DNA of 64,000 bases from Pseudomonas frederiksbergensis (GTDB lineage Bacteria; Pseudomonadota; Gammaproteobacteria; Pseudomonadales; Pseudomonadaceae), in assembly GCF_900105495.1 (NCBI RefSeq), contig NZ_FNTF01000002.1, positions 4,518,501-4,582,500 of the forward strand, read 5' to 3'. A model generated the notes under the pieces. The model saw only the letters and a program-made list of their open reading frames with translations. It did no database searches and was not told the DNA's origin. Made by a program: the position numbers and the translations under genes. Shown in pieces: positions 27,855-37,430 of the stretch; the stretch's first letter is position 1; each line of letters opens with the position of its first letter.

Positions 27855-28880
27855 ATGGTGTTGAACAAAGGTGTAACCGCAATGCTTTTTGCGGGTTTGT
27901 TGAGCATGACCAGTCAGGCGCTGATGGCGGCTGAAAGCGTCAACTTCGTCAGCTGGGGCGGCAGCACCCAGGATGCACAGAAGCAGGCCTGGGCCGATCC
28001 GTTCAGCAAGGCCAGCGGCATCACCGTGGTCCAGGATGGTCCTACCGACTACGGCAAACTCAAAGCCATGGTCGAAAGCGGCAACGTGCAATGGGACGTG
28101 GTCGACGTCGAAGCTGATTTCGCCCTGCGCGCGGCGGCTGAAGGCTTGCTCGAACCCCTCGATTTTTCGGTGATCCAGCGCGACAAAATCGACCCGCGTT
28201 TCGTCTCTGACCATGGCGTCGGCTCGTTCTACTTCTCCTTCGTCCTCGGTTACAACGAAGGCAAGCTCGGTGCCGGCAAACCTCAGGATTGGTCCGCGCT
28301 GTTCGACACCAAGACCTATCCCGGCAAACGCGCCCTCTACAAATGGCCAAGCCCCGGCGTACTCGAACTGGCTTTGCTGGCCGACGGCGTTGCCGCCGAC
28401 AAGCTGTATCCGCTGGATCTGGATCGCGCCTTCAAGAAACTCGACACCATCAAGAAAGACATCGTCTGGTGGGGCGGCGGCGCGCAGTCCCAGCAGTTGC
28501 TGGCCTCGGGTGAAGCGAGCCTGGGGCAGTTCTGGAACGGCCGCATCTACGCCCTGCAACAGGATGGCGCGCCGGTGGGCGTGAGCTGGAAACAGAACCT
28601 GGTCATGGCCGACATTCTGGTCATCCCAAAAGGCTCGAAAAACAAGGCCGCAGCCATGAAGTTTTTGGCCCATGCCAGCAGCGCCAAAGGACAAGCTGAC
28701 TTCTCCAACCTGACCGCCTATGCGCCGGTCAACGTCGACAGCGTAGCGCGCCTGGATAAGGTGCTCGCCCCCAACCTGCCGACTGCCTACGCAAAGGATC
28801 AAATCACTCTTGATTTCGCGTACTGGGCCAAAAACGGTCCGGCCATCGCGACACGGTGGAACGAATGGCTGGTCAAATGA
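27855..28880 (+). CDS. ABC transporter substrate-binding protein, spermidine/putrescine (PotD) type
   Basis: 341 aa with a Sec signal peptide (cleavage near MAAES, about residue 25). The mature part begins VNFVSWGGSTQDAQKQAW, typical of the PotD/PotF-like group, with DWSALFDTKTYPGKRALYKWP in the middle. GAGGGCG precedes the ATG. It captures a cationic or amine-type solute in the periplasm. Together with the two permeases and the ATPase it forms a complete importer behind operator C. A quaternary amine or pyridinium compound would suit the family and the regulon, but that is inference. Confidence 0.9.
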   Translation: MVLNKGVTAMLFAGLLSMTSQALMAAESVNFVSWGGSTQDAQKQAWADPFSKASGITVVQDGPTDYGKLKAMVESGNVQWDVVDVEADFALRAAAEGLLEPLDFSVIQRDKIDPRFVSDHGVGSFYFSFVLGYNEGKLGAGKPQDWSALFDTKTYPGKRALYKWPSPGVLELALLADGVAADKLYPLDLDRAFKKLDTIKKDIVWWGGGAQSQQLLASGEASLGQFWNGRIYALQQDGAPVGVSWKQNLVMADILVIPKGSKNKAAAMKFLAHASSAKGQADFSNLTAYAPVNVDSVARLDKVLAPNLPTAYAKDQITLDFAYWAKNGPAIATRWNEWLVK

Positions 28881-29821
28881 AAATGACGGCAACAGCGTCC
28901 CGTCAACCTACTCCGACCGGGAGCGCCGCTGGCGCTACCGGGTCGGTTACCGGCAAGGCGGCTGTGATGAACCAATCCCCTTCCCTGGCACAGCGCTGGC
29001 GCGGTTCAAGCAACCTGATCCCCGCCCTGCTGTTTCTCGGCCTGTTCTTTCTGGCGCCGCTGATTGGTCTGCTGCTGCGGGGCGTACTGGAGCCGGTTCC
29101 GGGCCTGGGTAACTACGAACAACTGTTCGCCAACTCGGCTTACGCGCGGGTCTTGCTCAACACCTTCTCGGTGGCCGGGTTGGTGACGCTGTTCAGTCTG
29201 CTGCTGGGCTTTCCGCTGGCGTGGGCAATCACGCTGGTGCCTCGTGGCTGGGGCCGGTGGGTCCTCAATATTGTGCTGCTGTCGATGTGGACCAGCCTGC
29301 TGGCGCGGACCTACTCCTGGCTGGTGCTGTTGCAGGCGTCCGGTGTAATCAACAAAGCGCTGATGGCCATGGGCATCATCGATCAACCACTGGAAATGGT
29401 GCACAACCTGACCGGCGTGGTGATCGGCATGAGTTACATCATGATCCCGTTCATCGTGCTGCCGTTGCAGGCAACCATGCAGGCCATCGACCCGATGATT
29501 CTGCAGGCCGGTTCGATTTGCGGCGCCAGCCCCTGGACCAACTTCTTCCGGGTGTTCCTGCCGCTGTGCCGGCCGGGGCTGTTCTCCGGTGGCTTGATGG
29601 TGTTCGTGATGTCCCTCGGTTACTACGTGACCCCGGCGCTGCTGGGCGGCGCGCAGAACATGATGCTGCCCGAATTCATCATTCAGCAGGTGCAGTCGTT
29701 CCTCAATTGGGGACTGGCCAGCGCCGGCGCAGCCTTGCTGATCGTGATCACGCTGGTGTTGTTCTACTTCTACCTGAAGCTCCAGCCGGAATCCCCGGTT
29801 GGTGCCAGCAACGCGAGGTAA
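28877..29821 (+). CDS. ABC transporter permease, PotB type
   Basis: 314 aa, with an ATG overlapping the stop of the binding-protein gene. A 35-residue Ser/Thr/Gly-rich cytoplasmic leader (with an alternative start MNQSPSLAQRW about 30 residues in) precedes six hydrophobic segments and the EAA loop (LQAGSICGASPWTNFFRVFLP). First of two membrane subunits of the importer. Confidence 0.9.
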   Translation: MKMTATASRQPTPTGSAAGATGSVTGKAAVMNQSPSLAQRWRGSSNLIPALLFLGLFFLAPLIGLLLRGVLEPVPGLGNYEQLFANSAYARVLLNTFSVAGLVTLFSLLLGFPLAWAITLVPRGWGRWVLNIVLLSMWTSLLARTYSWLVLLQASGVINKALMAMGIIDQPLEMVHNLTGVVIGMSYIMIPFIVLPLQATMQAIDPMILQAGSICGASPWTNFFRVFLPLCRPGLFSGGLMVFVMSLGYYVTPALLGGAQNMMLPEFIIQQVQSFLNWGLASAGAALLIVITLVLFYFYLKLQPESPVGASNAR

Positions 29822-29827
29822 ACCGTC

Positions 29828-30637
29828 ATGCTCCTGACCCCCAATGCCATGAGCCGGCGCATGCGTTTCGGCCTGTATTTCACGACCGGTTTGATCGCGC
29901 TGTTCCTGCTGCTGCCGATCGTGTTCATCGTGCTGCTGTCCTTCGGCTCCTCCCAGTGGCTGGTGTTTCCACCGCCGGGCTGGACGCTGAAATGGTACGG
30001 CCAGTTCTTCTCCAATCCCGATTGGATGAACGCCGCCATGGCCAGCCTCAAGGTAGCGGTGCTGACCACGATCTGCGCTGTCGCCCTGGGTTTGCCAACT
30101 GCTTTTGCCTTGGTGCGCGGGCGCTTTCCGGGACGGGAAATGCTCTACGGTCTGTTCACCCTGCCGATGATCGTGCCGCTGGTGATCATCGCCGTGGCGG
30201 TGTACGCGCTGTTTCTCAAACTCGGCTACACCGGGACGATGTTCGCTTTCGTGGTCAGCCACGTCATCGTGGCGCTGCCGTTCACCATCATCTCGATCAT
30301 CAACTCGCTGAAGCTGTTCGATCAGTCGATCGAGGATGCCGCGGTGATCTGCGGCGCTTCGCGACTGCAAGCGGTGTTCAAGGTGACCTTCCCGGCGATT
30401 CGCCCGGGCATGGTCGCCGGTGCGCTGTTCGCGTTCCTGGTGTCGTGGGATGAAGTGGTACTGAGCGTGATGATGGCCAGCCCGACCCTGCAAACCCTTC
30501 CCGTGAAAATGTGGACCACCTTGCGCCAGGACCTGACGCCCGTGATCGCCGTCGCCTCGACGCTGCTGATCGGCCTCTCGGTATTGGTCATGGTCATCGC
30601 CGCCGCCGTTCGCCGGCGCAATCAAATCAGCGCCTGA
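29828..30637 (+). CDS. ABC transporter permease, PotC type
   Basis: 269 aa, six predicted membrane segments with the EAA motif EDAAVICGASRLQAVFKVTFP in the cytoplasmic loop. GAGGT lies upstream of the ATG and the gene starts 7 bp after the first permease gene. Second membrane subunit of the importer. Confidence 0.92.
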   Translation: MLLTPNAMSRRMRFGLYFTTGLIALFLLLPIVFIVLLSFGSSQWLVFPPPGWTLKWYGQFFSNPDWMNAAMASLKVAVLTTICAVALGLPTAFALVRGRFPGREMLYGLFTLPMIVPLVIIAVAVYALFLKLGYTGTMFAFVVSHVIVALPFTIISIINSLKLFDQSIEDAAVICGASRLQAVFKVTFPAIRPGMVAGALFAFLVSWDEVVLSVMMASPTLQTLPVKMWTTLRQDLTPVIAVASTLLIGLSVLVMVIAAAVRRRNQISA

Positions 30638-30654
30638 GCGCACAGGAGTACGAC

Positions 30655-31809
30655 ATGAGTGCCGTCATCAAAGATTCCGCGCAGCAGAACGACAAACCGC
30701 TGGTCAGCCTGCGCAACCTGAACAAGTACTACGGCGACTTCGCTGCCGTGGACGACATCTCGCTGGACATCAAGGACGGTGAATTCCTGACCTTCCTCGG
30801 CTCCAGCGGCTCTGGCAAAAGCACTACCCTGTCGATGCTCGCCGGCTTCGAAACCCCGAGCAGCGGCGAGATCCAGGTCAATGGCCAATCACTGGTCAAC
30901 GTACCGCCGCACAAGCGCGACATCGGCATGGTGTTCCAGCGTTATTCGCTGTTCCCACATTTGTCGGTGCGCGAGAACATCGCGTTCCCCCTGGCCATCC
31001 GCAAACTGGCCGCCAGCGAGCGTGAGCGCCGGGTCGACGCCATGCTCAAACTGGTACAGCTTGAGCAATTTGCGCATCGCCGCCCTTCACAACTTTCCGG
31101 TGGTCAGCAGCAACGGGTGGCGATCGCTCGGGCGCTGGTTTATGAGCCACGCATTCTGTTGATGGACGAACCCCTCGGTGCCTTGGACAAAAAGCTGCGC
31201 GAAGACTTGCAAGATGAACTGCGCCAGCTGCATCGGCGTCTGGGCATCACCATCATCTACGTGACCCACGACCAGGAAGAAGCCATGCGTCTGTCTCAGC
31301 GCATCGCGATTTTCAGCCACGGCAAGATCGTTGGATTGGGCAGTGGTTTTGACCTTTATCAGAATCCGCCGAATGCTTTCGTTGCTTCGTTTCTGGGCAA
31401 CTCCAACTTCCTCAAACTCAAGGCTCAGGGTAATGCGGTGGCTTCGTTTGAAGGTCAGCCTCTGTCGATTCGCCTGACCGCAGGGTTGCAGACCGATCAG
31501 GATGTTTTGCTGATGGTGCGGCCGGAGAAAGCGTTGGCCTTGAGCGTCGAGCAAGCCGCCCTGGAACCTTTGGCGGCGGGCTGGAATGAAGTGTCGGCCA
31601 CGGTCGTTGAAGTGCTGTTTCTTGGCGAAAGCCAGACTTGCAGTGTGGTGACCTCGGGCGGCACATCGATGACCGTCAAGGCCCTCTCTGCCGCCGGTAT
31701 GCCGCTCAAGGCTGGCGACCCGGTGCGAGTGCGCTGGGCGACGGCGGATGCGTGCGTGTACACCGAATGGGCGGAAAGCGATCTGAACAAGGCCGCTGGC
31801 GCGCATTAA
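30655..31809 (+). CDS. ABC transporter ATP-binding protein, PotA type
   Basis: 384 aa from the ATG at 30655 with AGGAG upstream. Walker A GSSGSGKST near residue 60, Q-loop MVFQRYSLFPHLSV, signature [15 protein letters not shown], Walker B ILLMDEPLGALD and the H-loop VTHDQEEAM, followed by a C-terminal TOBE regulatory domain (VLLMVRPEKALAL, VEVLFLGESQTCSVV). Energises the importer; last gene before a strong terminator. Confidence 0.94.
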   Translation: MSAVIKDSAQQNDKPLVSLRNLNKYYGDFAAVDDISLDIKDGEFLTFLGSSGSGKSTTLSMLAGFETPSSGEIQVNGQSLVNVPPHKRDIGMVFQRYSLFPHLSVRENIAFPLAIRKLAASERERRVDAMLKLVQLEQFAHRRPSQLSGGQQQRVAIARALVYEPRILLMDEPLGALDKKLREDLQDELRQLHRRLGITIIYVTHDQEEAMRLSQRIAIFSHGKIVGLGSGFDLYQNPPNAFVASFLGNSNFLKLKAQGNAVASFEGQPLSIRLTAGLQTDQDVLLMVRPEKALALSVEQAALEPLAAGWNEVSATVVEVLFLGESQTCSVVTSGGTSMTVKALSAAGMPLKAGDPVRVRWATADACVYTEWAESDLNKAAGAH

Positions 31810-31854
31810 TGCAAAAGCCCACCCCGGTGGGTCCGGATTCGCGTATCACCCTCG

Positions 31855-31891
31855 GGTCACCACAGCGTCGGGCTGTGGTGACCTTTTTTTT
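31855..31891 (+). terminator. rho-independent terminator of the ABC operon
   Basis: GGTCACCACAG and CTGTGGTGACC form a perfect 11-bp stem with a 7-base loop, followed by eight T residues. Forty-six bases after the ATPase stop. Confidence 0.95.
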
Positions 31892-32050
31892 GCCGAGCAT
31901 TTTGGATCAAAGGAAGCTCACCTAAAATTCCCCGGCGACACTTCGTAAATAACGAATCATTGATAAGGAATAATCGATTTTTCTAAACCCTCATCCTCTC
32001 GCTAGCATGGCCCTGTCGGCTCCAGAATACGTCCAGCCAAGGAGAGCGAC

Positions 32051-33022
32051 ATGCAGCCCATAAGCATCGGCGAACCCTGGATGTGGGTCGCCTTCATCGT
32101 CTTCGTCGTCGCCATGCTGGCTTTGGATCTGTTTGTCTTCGGCGGGCGCAAGGCGCATCGGGTATCGTCGCGCGAGGCGACATGCTGGGTAATTGCCTGG
32201 TGCGCGCTGGCGCTGGTCTTTGCAGGATTGCTGCGCTGGTACTTGAATGATGAGCTCGGTCCCGAAATCGCCCAGCGCAAAATGCTGGAGTTCCTCACCG
32301 GTTACCTGATCGAACAGTCGCTGTCGATCGACAACATGTTCGTCTTCGTGATGATTTCCGGCTACTTCGCCGCGCCGCCGGAGTTGCAGCGCCGGATGTT
32401 GCTGTACGGTGTGCTCGGGGCAATCGTGATGCGGGGGGCGATGATTTTCGCCGGCGTGTGGCTGGTGTCGCAGTTCGCGTGGTTGCTGTATGTGTTCGGT
32501 GTGTTATTGATCATCACCGGGATCAAGATGCTGGCATTCGCGCATCAGCGGCCTGATCTCGAAAAAAACCCTATATTGCGCTGGATACGCGGCCATCTGC
32601 GTGTCACTGGTGAGTTTCATGGCGAACGTTTTTTTGTGGTGCAAGACGGTCGACTCTGGGCGACGCCATTGTTTCTGGTACTTGTGCTGATCGAAGCCAG
32701 CGACCTGATGTTCGCGATCGACAGCATCCCGGCGATCTTCGCTATCACCACCGATCCGTTCATTGTGTTCACATCGAACATCTTCGCAATCATGGGCTTG
32801 CGGGCGCTGTACTTCCTGCTGGCCGACATGGCTGACCGCTTTCACTTGCTCAAATATGGTTTGGCGATCGTACTGGTGTTCATCGGCACCAAGATGACGC
32901 TGATGCCGTGGTTTCACCTGCCAGTTGAATGGTCGCTGGCGATTGTCGGCGGGATCATTCTGACTTCGGTGCTGTTGAGCCTTATCTTGCCCCCCAAGGA
33001 AGATCGAATGCGATCCCTGTAG
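32051..33022 (+). CDS. TerC family integral membrane protein
   Basis: 323 aa with about nine hydrophobic segments and the TerC hallmarks: LTGYLIEQSLSIDNMFVFVMI near residue 78 and VLVLIEASDLMFAIDSIPAIFAI near 213, with conserved acidic residues in the membrane. The family includes Alx/MntX-type Mn(II) exporters and tellurite-resistance-associated TerC. AAGGAG precedes the ATG. It has its own promoter region after a terminator, and no GntR-type operator, so it is probably unrelated to the flanking regulon. No yybP-ykoY riboswitch is visible upstream. Confidence 0.9.
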   Translation: MQPISIGEPWMWVAFIVFVVAMLALDLFVFGGRKAHRVSSREATCWVIAWCALALVFAGLLRWYLNDELGPEIAQRKMLEFLTGYLIEQSLSIDNMFVFVMISGYFAAPPELQRRMLLYGVLGAIVMRGAMIFAGVWLVSQFAWLLYVFGVLLIITGIKMLAFAHQRPDLEKNPILRWIRGHLRVTGEFHGERFFVVQDGRLWATPLFLVLVLIEASDLMFAIDSIPAIFAITTDPFIVFTSNIFAIMGLRALYFLLADMADRFHLLKYGLAIVLVFIGTKMTLMPWFHLPVEWSLAIVGGIILTSVLLSLILPPKEDRMRSL

Positions 33023-33024
33023 GG

Positions 33025-34437
33025 TCAGTCCGTGTATCCCCACCGCGCAGCTCTGCTCTGCCGGGTTTGCCCGCGTGTAGCCAGGCAGTAATACAACGGA
33101 CACGTCACCACCAGCCCCACCAGCCACGAAAGATCCGCACCCTCGACCAGGTTGGCGTAGGGCCCGACATACAACGAAGTATTGGCAAACGGCAACTGCA
33201 CAAGGATGCCGATGAAGTACGCAACGATTGCATGCGGATTGAAACGCCCATAAATCCCGCCATCCGCCCGAAAGATCGATGCGATGTCGTAGCTGCCGCG
33301 CTTGATCACATAAAAGTCGATCAGGTTGATCGAAGCCCATGGCACCAGTACCAGCAACAGCGCCAGGATCAAGCCGATGAACTGCGTGATGAAATCCGCC
33401 GAAGCCCCCAACGCCACCAGGCAGCAGCCCACCAACACCACGCTGGACAACACCACCCGCAGCTTGATGCTCGGCGTCCATTGGCTGGCGAAGGTTTGGA
33501 TCGAGGTAATAATCGACAGCACCGCGCCATACAGATTCAAGGCGTTGTGGCTGATGATATTGAGCAAAAACAGCACCATCAGAATCGGCCCCAGCCAACC
33601 GGTGGACTGTTTCACTGCATCCATCGCTTCAGTGCCTTCCGGCGTCGCCAGTACCGCCACCGCACCGAAGGTGAACGACAGAATGGTGCCCAGGGTCGCG
33701 CCCAGATAAGTGGCCCAGAACGGCTTGGCAATGCCGATATCCGCCGGCAGGTAACGGGAGTAATCCGAGACATATGGCGAGAAACTGATCTGCCAGATGA
33801 CCCCCAGCGACACCGTGGCCAGCCAGCCCGACAGGTTAAAACCGCCGCGACTGTAAAAGTCCGCCGGCAATTCATGGGCGAAGATGTAAAAAAAACCGGC
33901 GAGCAAGGCGCTGCCCATGACCCAGGTGCCGATGCGATTGAGGGTATGAATGAAGCGGTAACCGATCACTCCGATCGCGGTAGCACTGAGGGCGCCGATG
34001 ATGATGCTCGCCGGCACCGGAACCGAAGGCACGATGCCGACAATCGATTTGCCGGCCAGCACGATGTTGGAGATGAAAAAACCGATGTAGATCAGCGCAG
34101 CGAAGAACACGATCAGCAGCGCACCATAACGGCCGAACTGACCACGGCTCTGCACCATTTGCGGAATTCCCATGCGCGGCCCCTGGGCCGATGCGAGGGC
34201 AATCACCAAACCGCCGACCATATGCCCGAGGACAATCGCCAGCAGCCCCCAGAACAGGTCAAGGTGAAATACCTGAACCACCATCGCGCCGGTGACGATC
34301 GGCAACGGCGCAATATTGGTGCTGAACCATAGAGTGAACAGATCGCGGGCCTTCCCATGGCGTTCCGCGAGAGGGACGTAATCGACCGTGTGATTCTCGA
34401 TCAACGGGTCTTGCCGGGACATCTGGGACATGTGCAT
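33025..34437 (-). CDS. NCS1 family permease (cytosine/purine/related compounds)
   Basis: 470 aa with about 12 hydrophobic segments. The N-terminal region WFSTNIAPLPIVTGAMV and the LGHMVGGLVIALASAQGPRMGIPQM segment are typical of CodB-type NCS1 symporters, which take up nucleobases, hydantoins or vitamin-like N-heterocycles with Na+ or H+. Start at 34437 (ATG at 34431 is an alternative). The promoter region carries GntR-type operator D, which links this permease to the monooxygenase regulon. An N-heterocyclic substrate is a reasonable inference. Confidence 0.9.
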   Translation of the reverse strand: MHMSQMSRQDPLIENHTVDYVPLAERHGKARDLFTLWFSTNIAPLPIVTGAMVVQVFHLDLFWGLLAIVLGHMVGGLVIALASAQGPRMGIPQMVQSRGQFGRYGALLIVFFAALIYIGFFISNIVLAGKSIVGIVPSVPVPASIIIGALSATAIGVIGYRFIHTLNRIGTWVMGSALLAGFFYIFAHELPADFYSRGGFNLSGWLATVSLGVIWQISFSPYVSDYSRYLPADIGIAKPFWATYLGATLGTILSFTFGAVAVLATPEGTEAMDAVKQSTGWLGPILMVLFLLNIISHNALNLYGAVLSIITSIQTFASQWTPSIKLRVVLSSVVLVGCCLVALGASADFITQFIGLILALLLVLVPWASINLIDFYVIKRGSYDIASIFRADGGIYGRFNPHAIVAYFIGILVQLPFANTSLYVGPYANLVEGADLSWLVGLVVTCPLYYCLATRGQTRQSRAARWGYTD

Positions 34438-34520
34438 GAACTCGAGTTTGTCTGATCTTATATTTGTATGAAGCCAAACCGGGGGCGCTCTTTGGTAACC
34501 CCTCAGAAGCGCACCATATT

Positions 34521-34532
34521 ATGGTATTCCAA
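34521..34532. promoter_or_regulatory. GntR-type operator D (NCS1 permease)
   Basis: ATGGTATTCCAA, preceded by ATATT; the same 12 bases, inverted, form the first half of operator C. Eighty-four bases upstream of the permease start. Confidence 0.78.
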
Positions 34533-34693
34533 CATTTTCACAAGACTGATCCGTTGCTTGAAAGGCAAACTGATCCGCTTTTCCAAGGGCTTCCGGCTCT
34601 CAACCTTGCGTTAAAAGCCCCGTAAACATTAAGCCTTATCGCCGCAGGACGCGTTTATCGGCAAAGATAAAAAGCCCTTGCAAACTATGTATT

Positions 34694-34705
34694 ACGGTAT
34701 ACCAT
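34694..34705. promoter_or_regulatory. GntR-type operator E (flavin reductase 2 / LLM operon)
   Basis: ACGGTATACCAT inside TATTACGGTATACCATCAGA, one base from operator A. Fifty bases upstream of the flavin reductase 2 start. Confidence 0.8.
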
Positions 34706-34755
34706 CAGACCTATAAATTCATAAAAACCATGCCGCAGCGCCCGAGGACCCTCCA

Positions 34756-35241
34756 ATGATCGATGCCGCCATCTACAAACAAGTCATGGGCTCGTTCCCG
34801 TCCGGGGTGACGGTGATCACCACGCTGGATGATGAGGGTCAAATTGTCGGCCTCACCGCCAGCGCGTTCAGCTCGCTGTCCATGGACCCGGCCCTGGTGC
34901 TGTTCTGCCCCAACTACAGCTCCGATTCCTATCCGGTACTGATCAAGAACAAACGCTTTGCCATTCACGTGCTTTCTGGCGGCCAGCAAAGCGAAGCCTA
35001 TGCCTTCGCCCGTAAAGGCAAAGACAAAGCTCAAGGAATCGAATGGACGTTGAGCGAGCTGGGCAATCCGATTCTGGCCAATGCCACGGCCGTCATCGAA
35101 TGTGAGCTATGGCGTGAATATGAAGGTGGCGACCACGCGATCATGGTTGGCGCCGTGAAGAACCTGATAGTGCCGCAGCACACCGCCGGTCCGCTGGTGT
35201 ACTGCCACGGCAAAATGGGCGCCCTGCCCGTCCTCGCCTGA
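34756..35241 (+). CDS. flavin reductase, copy 2 (partner of LLM monooxygenase)
   Basis: 161 aa, clearly paralogous to the reductase at 22167-22652: both begin MI-(E/D)..IYK-VM-SFPSGVTV and end in (K)GALPVLA or GPLPTLA. Non-flavoprotein flavin reductase family; supplies reduced FMN. Located 36 bp before the LLM monooxygenase gene, as tgnA is paired with tgnB in Acinetobacter. Confidence 0.93.
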   Translation: MIDAAIYKQVMGSFPSGVTVITTLDDEGQIVGLTASAFSSLSMDPALVLFCPNYSSDSYPVLIKNKRFAIHVLSGGQQSEAYAFARKGKDKAQGIEWTLSELGNPILANATAVIECELWREYEGGDHAIMVGAVKNLIVPQHTAGPLVYCHGKMGALPVLA

Positions 35242-35277
35242 ACCGACAGTCAATAACAAAGATCCGAGGTAAGCGTC

Positions 35278-36321
35278 ATGAAGTTTTCCCTGTTCGTGCA
35301 CATGGAACGTTGGGACGAAAGTGTCAGCCACCGCCAGTTGTTCGAAGACCTGACCGAACTGACCCTGATGGCCGAAGCCGGTGGTTTCAGCACCGTCTGG
35401 ATCGGCGAACACCACGCCATGGAATACACCATCTCGCCAAGCCCGATGCCATTGCTGGCCTATCTGGCCGCCAAGACCACCACCATTCACCTTGGCGCCG
35501 GCACCATCATCGCGCCGTTCTGGCATCCGTTGCGGGTAGCTGGCGAGTGCGCGTTGCTGGACGTGATCAGTAACGGTCGCATGGAAGTCGGCCTGGCCCG
35601 TGGCGCCTACCAAGTGGAATTCGACCGTATGGCCGGCGGCATGCCCGCTTCCTCAGGCGGTCAAGCCCTGCGGGAAATGGTTCCGGTAGTGCGCGCCCTG
35701 TGGCAAGGCGACTATGCCCACGACGGTGATATCTGGAAGTTCCCTACCTCCACCAGCGTGCCCAAACCGATCCAGAAGCCCAACCCGCCGATGTGGATCG
35801 CCGCCCGCGACCCGGACTCGCACAACTTCGCCGTGGCCAACGGCTGCAACGTGATGGTCACGCCACTGATGAAGGGCGACGAAGAAGTCCTCGACCTGAA
35901 GAACAAGTTCCAGGCCGCCCTCGACAACAACCCGGACGTACCGCGTCCGCAATTGATGGTGCTGCGTCACACCCACGTGCATGCGGCCGATGACCCGGAA
36001 GGCTGGAAAGTCGGTGCCAAGGCGATCTCGAAGTTCTACCGCACCTTCGATGCCTGGTTCGGCAACAAGGAAGTGCCGGTCAACGGCTTCCTGGCGCCGA
36101 GCCCGGAAGAGAAATTCGCTGCTCGCCCGGAGTTCGAACTCGAAAGCCTGCACAAGACCGCCATGATCGGCACGGCAGAGGAAATCATCCCGCGCATCAA
36201 GTACTACCAGGAACTGGGCGTCGATGAGTTCAGCTTCTGGTGCGATAACAGCTTGCCTCACTCCGAGAAGAAAAAATCCCTGGAGCTGTTCATCAAGCAG
36301 GTGGTACCGGCGTTTCGCTAA
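35278..36321 (+). CDS. LLM-class flavin-dependent monooxygenase, TgnB-like
   Basis: 347 aa, full-length bacterial-luciferase-like oxygenase: MKFSLFVHMERWDES at the start, AEAGGFSTVWIGEHHAMEY near residue 36, and LGAGTIIAPFWHPLRVAGECALLDVISNGRMEVGLARG near 81, the standard FMNH2-binding TIM-barrel layout. It uses reduced flavin from the adjacent reductase and O2 to hydroxylate or open its substrate. With the alpha/beta hydrolase, two aldehyde dehydrogenases and SSADH of the same regulon it matches the enzyme classes of trigonelline (N-methylnicotinate) ring opening. Substrate is inferred, not shown. Confidence 0.9.
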   Translation: MKFSLFVHMERWDESVSHRQLFEDLTELTLMAEAGGFSTVWIGEHHAMEYTISPSPMPLLAYLAAKTTTIHLGAGTIIAPFWHPLRVAGECALLDVISNGRMEVGLARGAYQVEFDRMAGGMPASSGGQALREMVPVVRALWQGDYAHDGDIWKFPTSTSVPKPIQKPNPPMWIAARDPDSHNFAVANGCNVMVTPLMKGDEEVLDLKNKFQAALDNNPDVPRPQLMVLRHTHVHAADDPEGWKVGAKAISKFYRTFDAWFGNKEVPVNGFLAPSPEEKFAARPEFELESLHKTAMIGTAEEIIPRIKYYQELGVDEFSFWCDNSLPHSEKKKSLELFIKQVVPAFR

Positions 36322-36357
36322 GTTCGCCCGTCAGGCTTTGCGATAAAACCCAGTAAG

Positions 36358-36388
36358 CAAAACGCCGGCTCATGCCGGCGTTTTGTTG
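36358..36388 (+). terminator. rho-independent terminator after the LLM operon
   Basis: CAAAACGCCGGC-TCAT-GCCGGCGTTTTG, a perfect 12-bp stem; the A/T ends make it usable on either strand. Confidence 0.92.
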
Positions 36389-36515
36389 TCCGCACCAGAT
36401 CTTAATGGTTGTAGACACGCTAATAGTGTTCGGCCGGTGGTATCCGCTGGAACACGTTTTCTATTTTGTGATGGGCTGGAAACGAAGGCAGCAATCGGCC
36501 TGCGTTGAAATGGCA

Positions 36516-37430
36516 TCAGTAATTGAAGTCATGTCCTAACTCATTCTGCATCCACTCCAGAAATCTTCTCACCCGAGGGAAATTTGCATGGGCTCTGGGG
36601 AAAACCAAGTGGTGTGCAGTGATTGGGGCGCTCAACTCTTGCGCTACCTCGACTAACGTTCCACACGCTAGATAGTCCTGCGCCAGCAGCGTGCTTTCCA
36701 AGGCAAATCCAAGACCGTGGCTGGCTGCCTCCAGCGTCATGTAGGAGCGGTCAAAGCTAAGCGTGTAGGGTTTTTCCGGACGAGACAGCCCATGTTGGGC
36801 AAACAGCTGCGGCCACTTTATCAGCGTGGCCTCCGACAGGATCAGATTGCAGTCCAGTAAATCCGCGACCGCCAGGATGGGGCGTTTTTCCAAGAGTTTC
36901 GGGGACGCCAGCACGGCAATCTTTTCATTGCGGATCGTCCGTACTTCGTAGCTGGGCCAGTTGGGCATGCCGTGGCGAATGTCCACATCGATCTTGTCGC
37001 GACTGAAGTGCAGCGACTCGTAGGAGCACGAGAGGTTGAGCTGGATATCGGGATGGCTCTGGCGAAATTGCTCCAGGCGCGGCATCAGCCACAACAGGCC
37101 GAAACTGGGTGACGAGTGCAGTCGCAGGCAATCGAGGCTGACATCGCTGGTGGCCCGTTCGGTGGCCACCGCCAGACTGTGCAGAATGCCGGAAACCTCA
37201 GTGAGATATTGCTCGCCGACCGGGGTCAATGTCACTCCCCTGGCCGTTCTGATAAACAACTGCCGCCCGATCATTGCCTCGAGTTTGGCCAACTGATGAC
37301 TGACTGCCGAGGGCGTCAGGTCGAGCAGTTCGGCGGCGCGGGCAACGTTGCCAAAGCGTGCCGTCTGTTCAAAGGCCTGAATGGCTTTCAGTGGTGGAAG
37401 GATCGGAGGTGCATCGCCAGGTGAACTCAT
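36516..37430 (-). CDS. LysR family regulator (GcvA-like)
   Basis: 304 aa. N-terminal winged helix (FGNVARAAELLDLTPSAVSHQLAKLEAMIG, about residues 26-55) with a GcvA-type effector domain (SFGLLWLMPRLEQF, AASHGLGFALESTLLA). Divergent from the SDR-MFS-transketolase operon starting at 37629, which it probably controls. The 198-bp divergent region between them is the expected operator site, though I cannot single out a clear dyad. Confidence 0.9.
   Translation of the reverse strand: MSSPGDAPPILPPLKAIQAFEQTARFGNVARAAELLDLTPSAVSHQLAKLEAMIGRQLFIRTARGVTLTPVGEQYLTEVSGILHSLAVATERATSDVSLDCLRLHSSPSFGLLWLMPRLEQFRQSHPDIQLNLSCSYESLHFSRDKIDVDIRHGMPNWPSYEVRTIRNEKIAVLASPKLLEKRPILAVADLLDCNLILSEATLIKWPQLFAQHGLSRPEKPYTLSFDRSYMTLEAASHGLGFALESTLLAQDYLACGTLVEVAQELSAPITAHHLVFPRAHANFPRVRRFLEWMQNELGHDFNY

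Larger units (their letters stand above)
34438..34755. other. 318-bp divergent promoter region
   Basis: This gap between the NCS1 permease and flavin reductase 2 contains no gene. It holds two GntR-type operators (D near the permease, E near the reductase) separated by about 160 bp, with an AT-rich central part. No repeats or RNA genes are seen. Confidence 0.7.

Noticed and set aside
29221..30453. Plus-strand 410-aa frame across both permease genes
   Set aside because: Alternate-frame shadow; the true permeases carry EAA motifs and membrane segments.
29006..30643. Minus-strand 545-aa frame rich in His, Gln and Arg
   Set aside because: Antisense to two ABC permease genes; composition is a high-GC shadow artefact.
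31892..32050. Possible yybP-ykoY manganese riboswitch before TerC
   Set aside because: The leader is short and shows none of the expected conserved loops.
32929..34332. Plus-strand 467-aa charged frame
   Set aside because: Antisense to the NCS1 permease; no family features.
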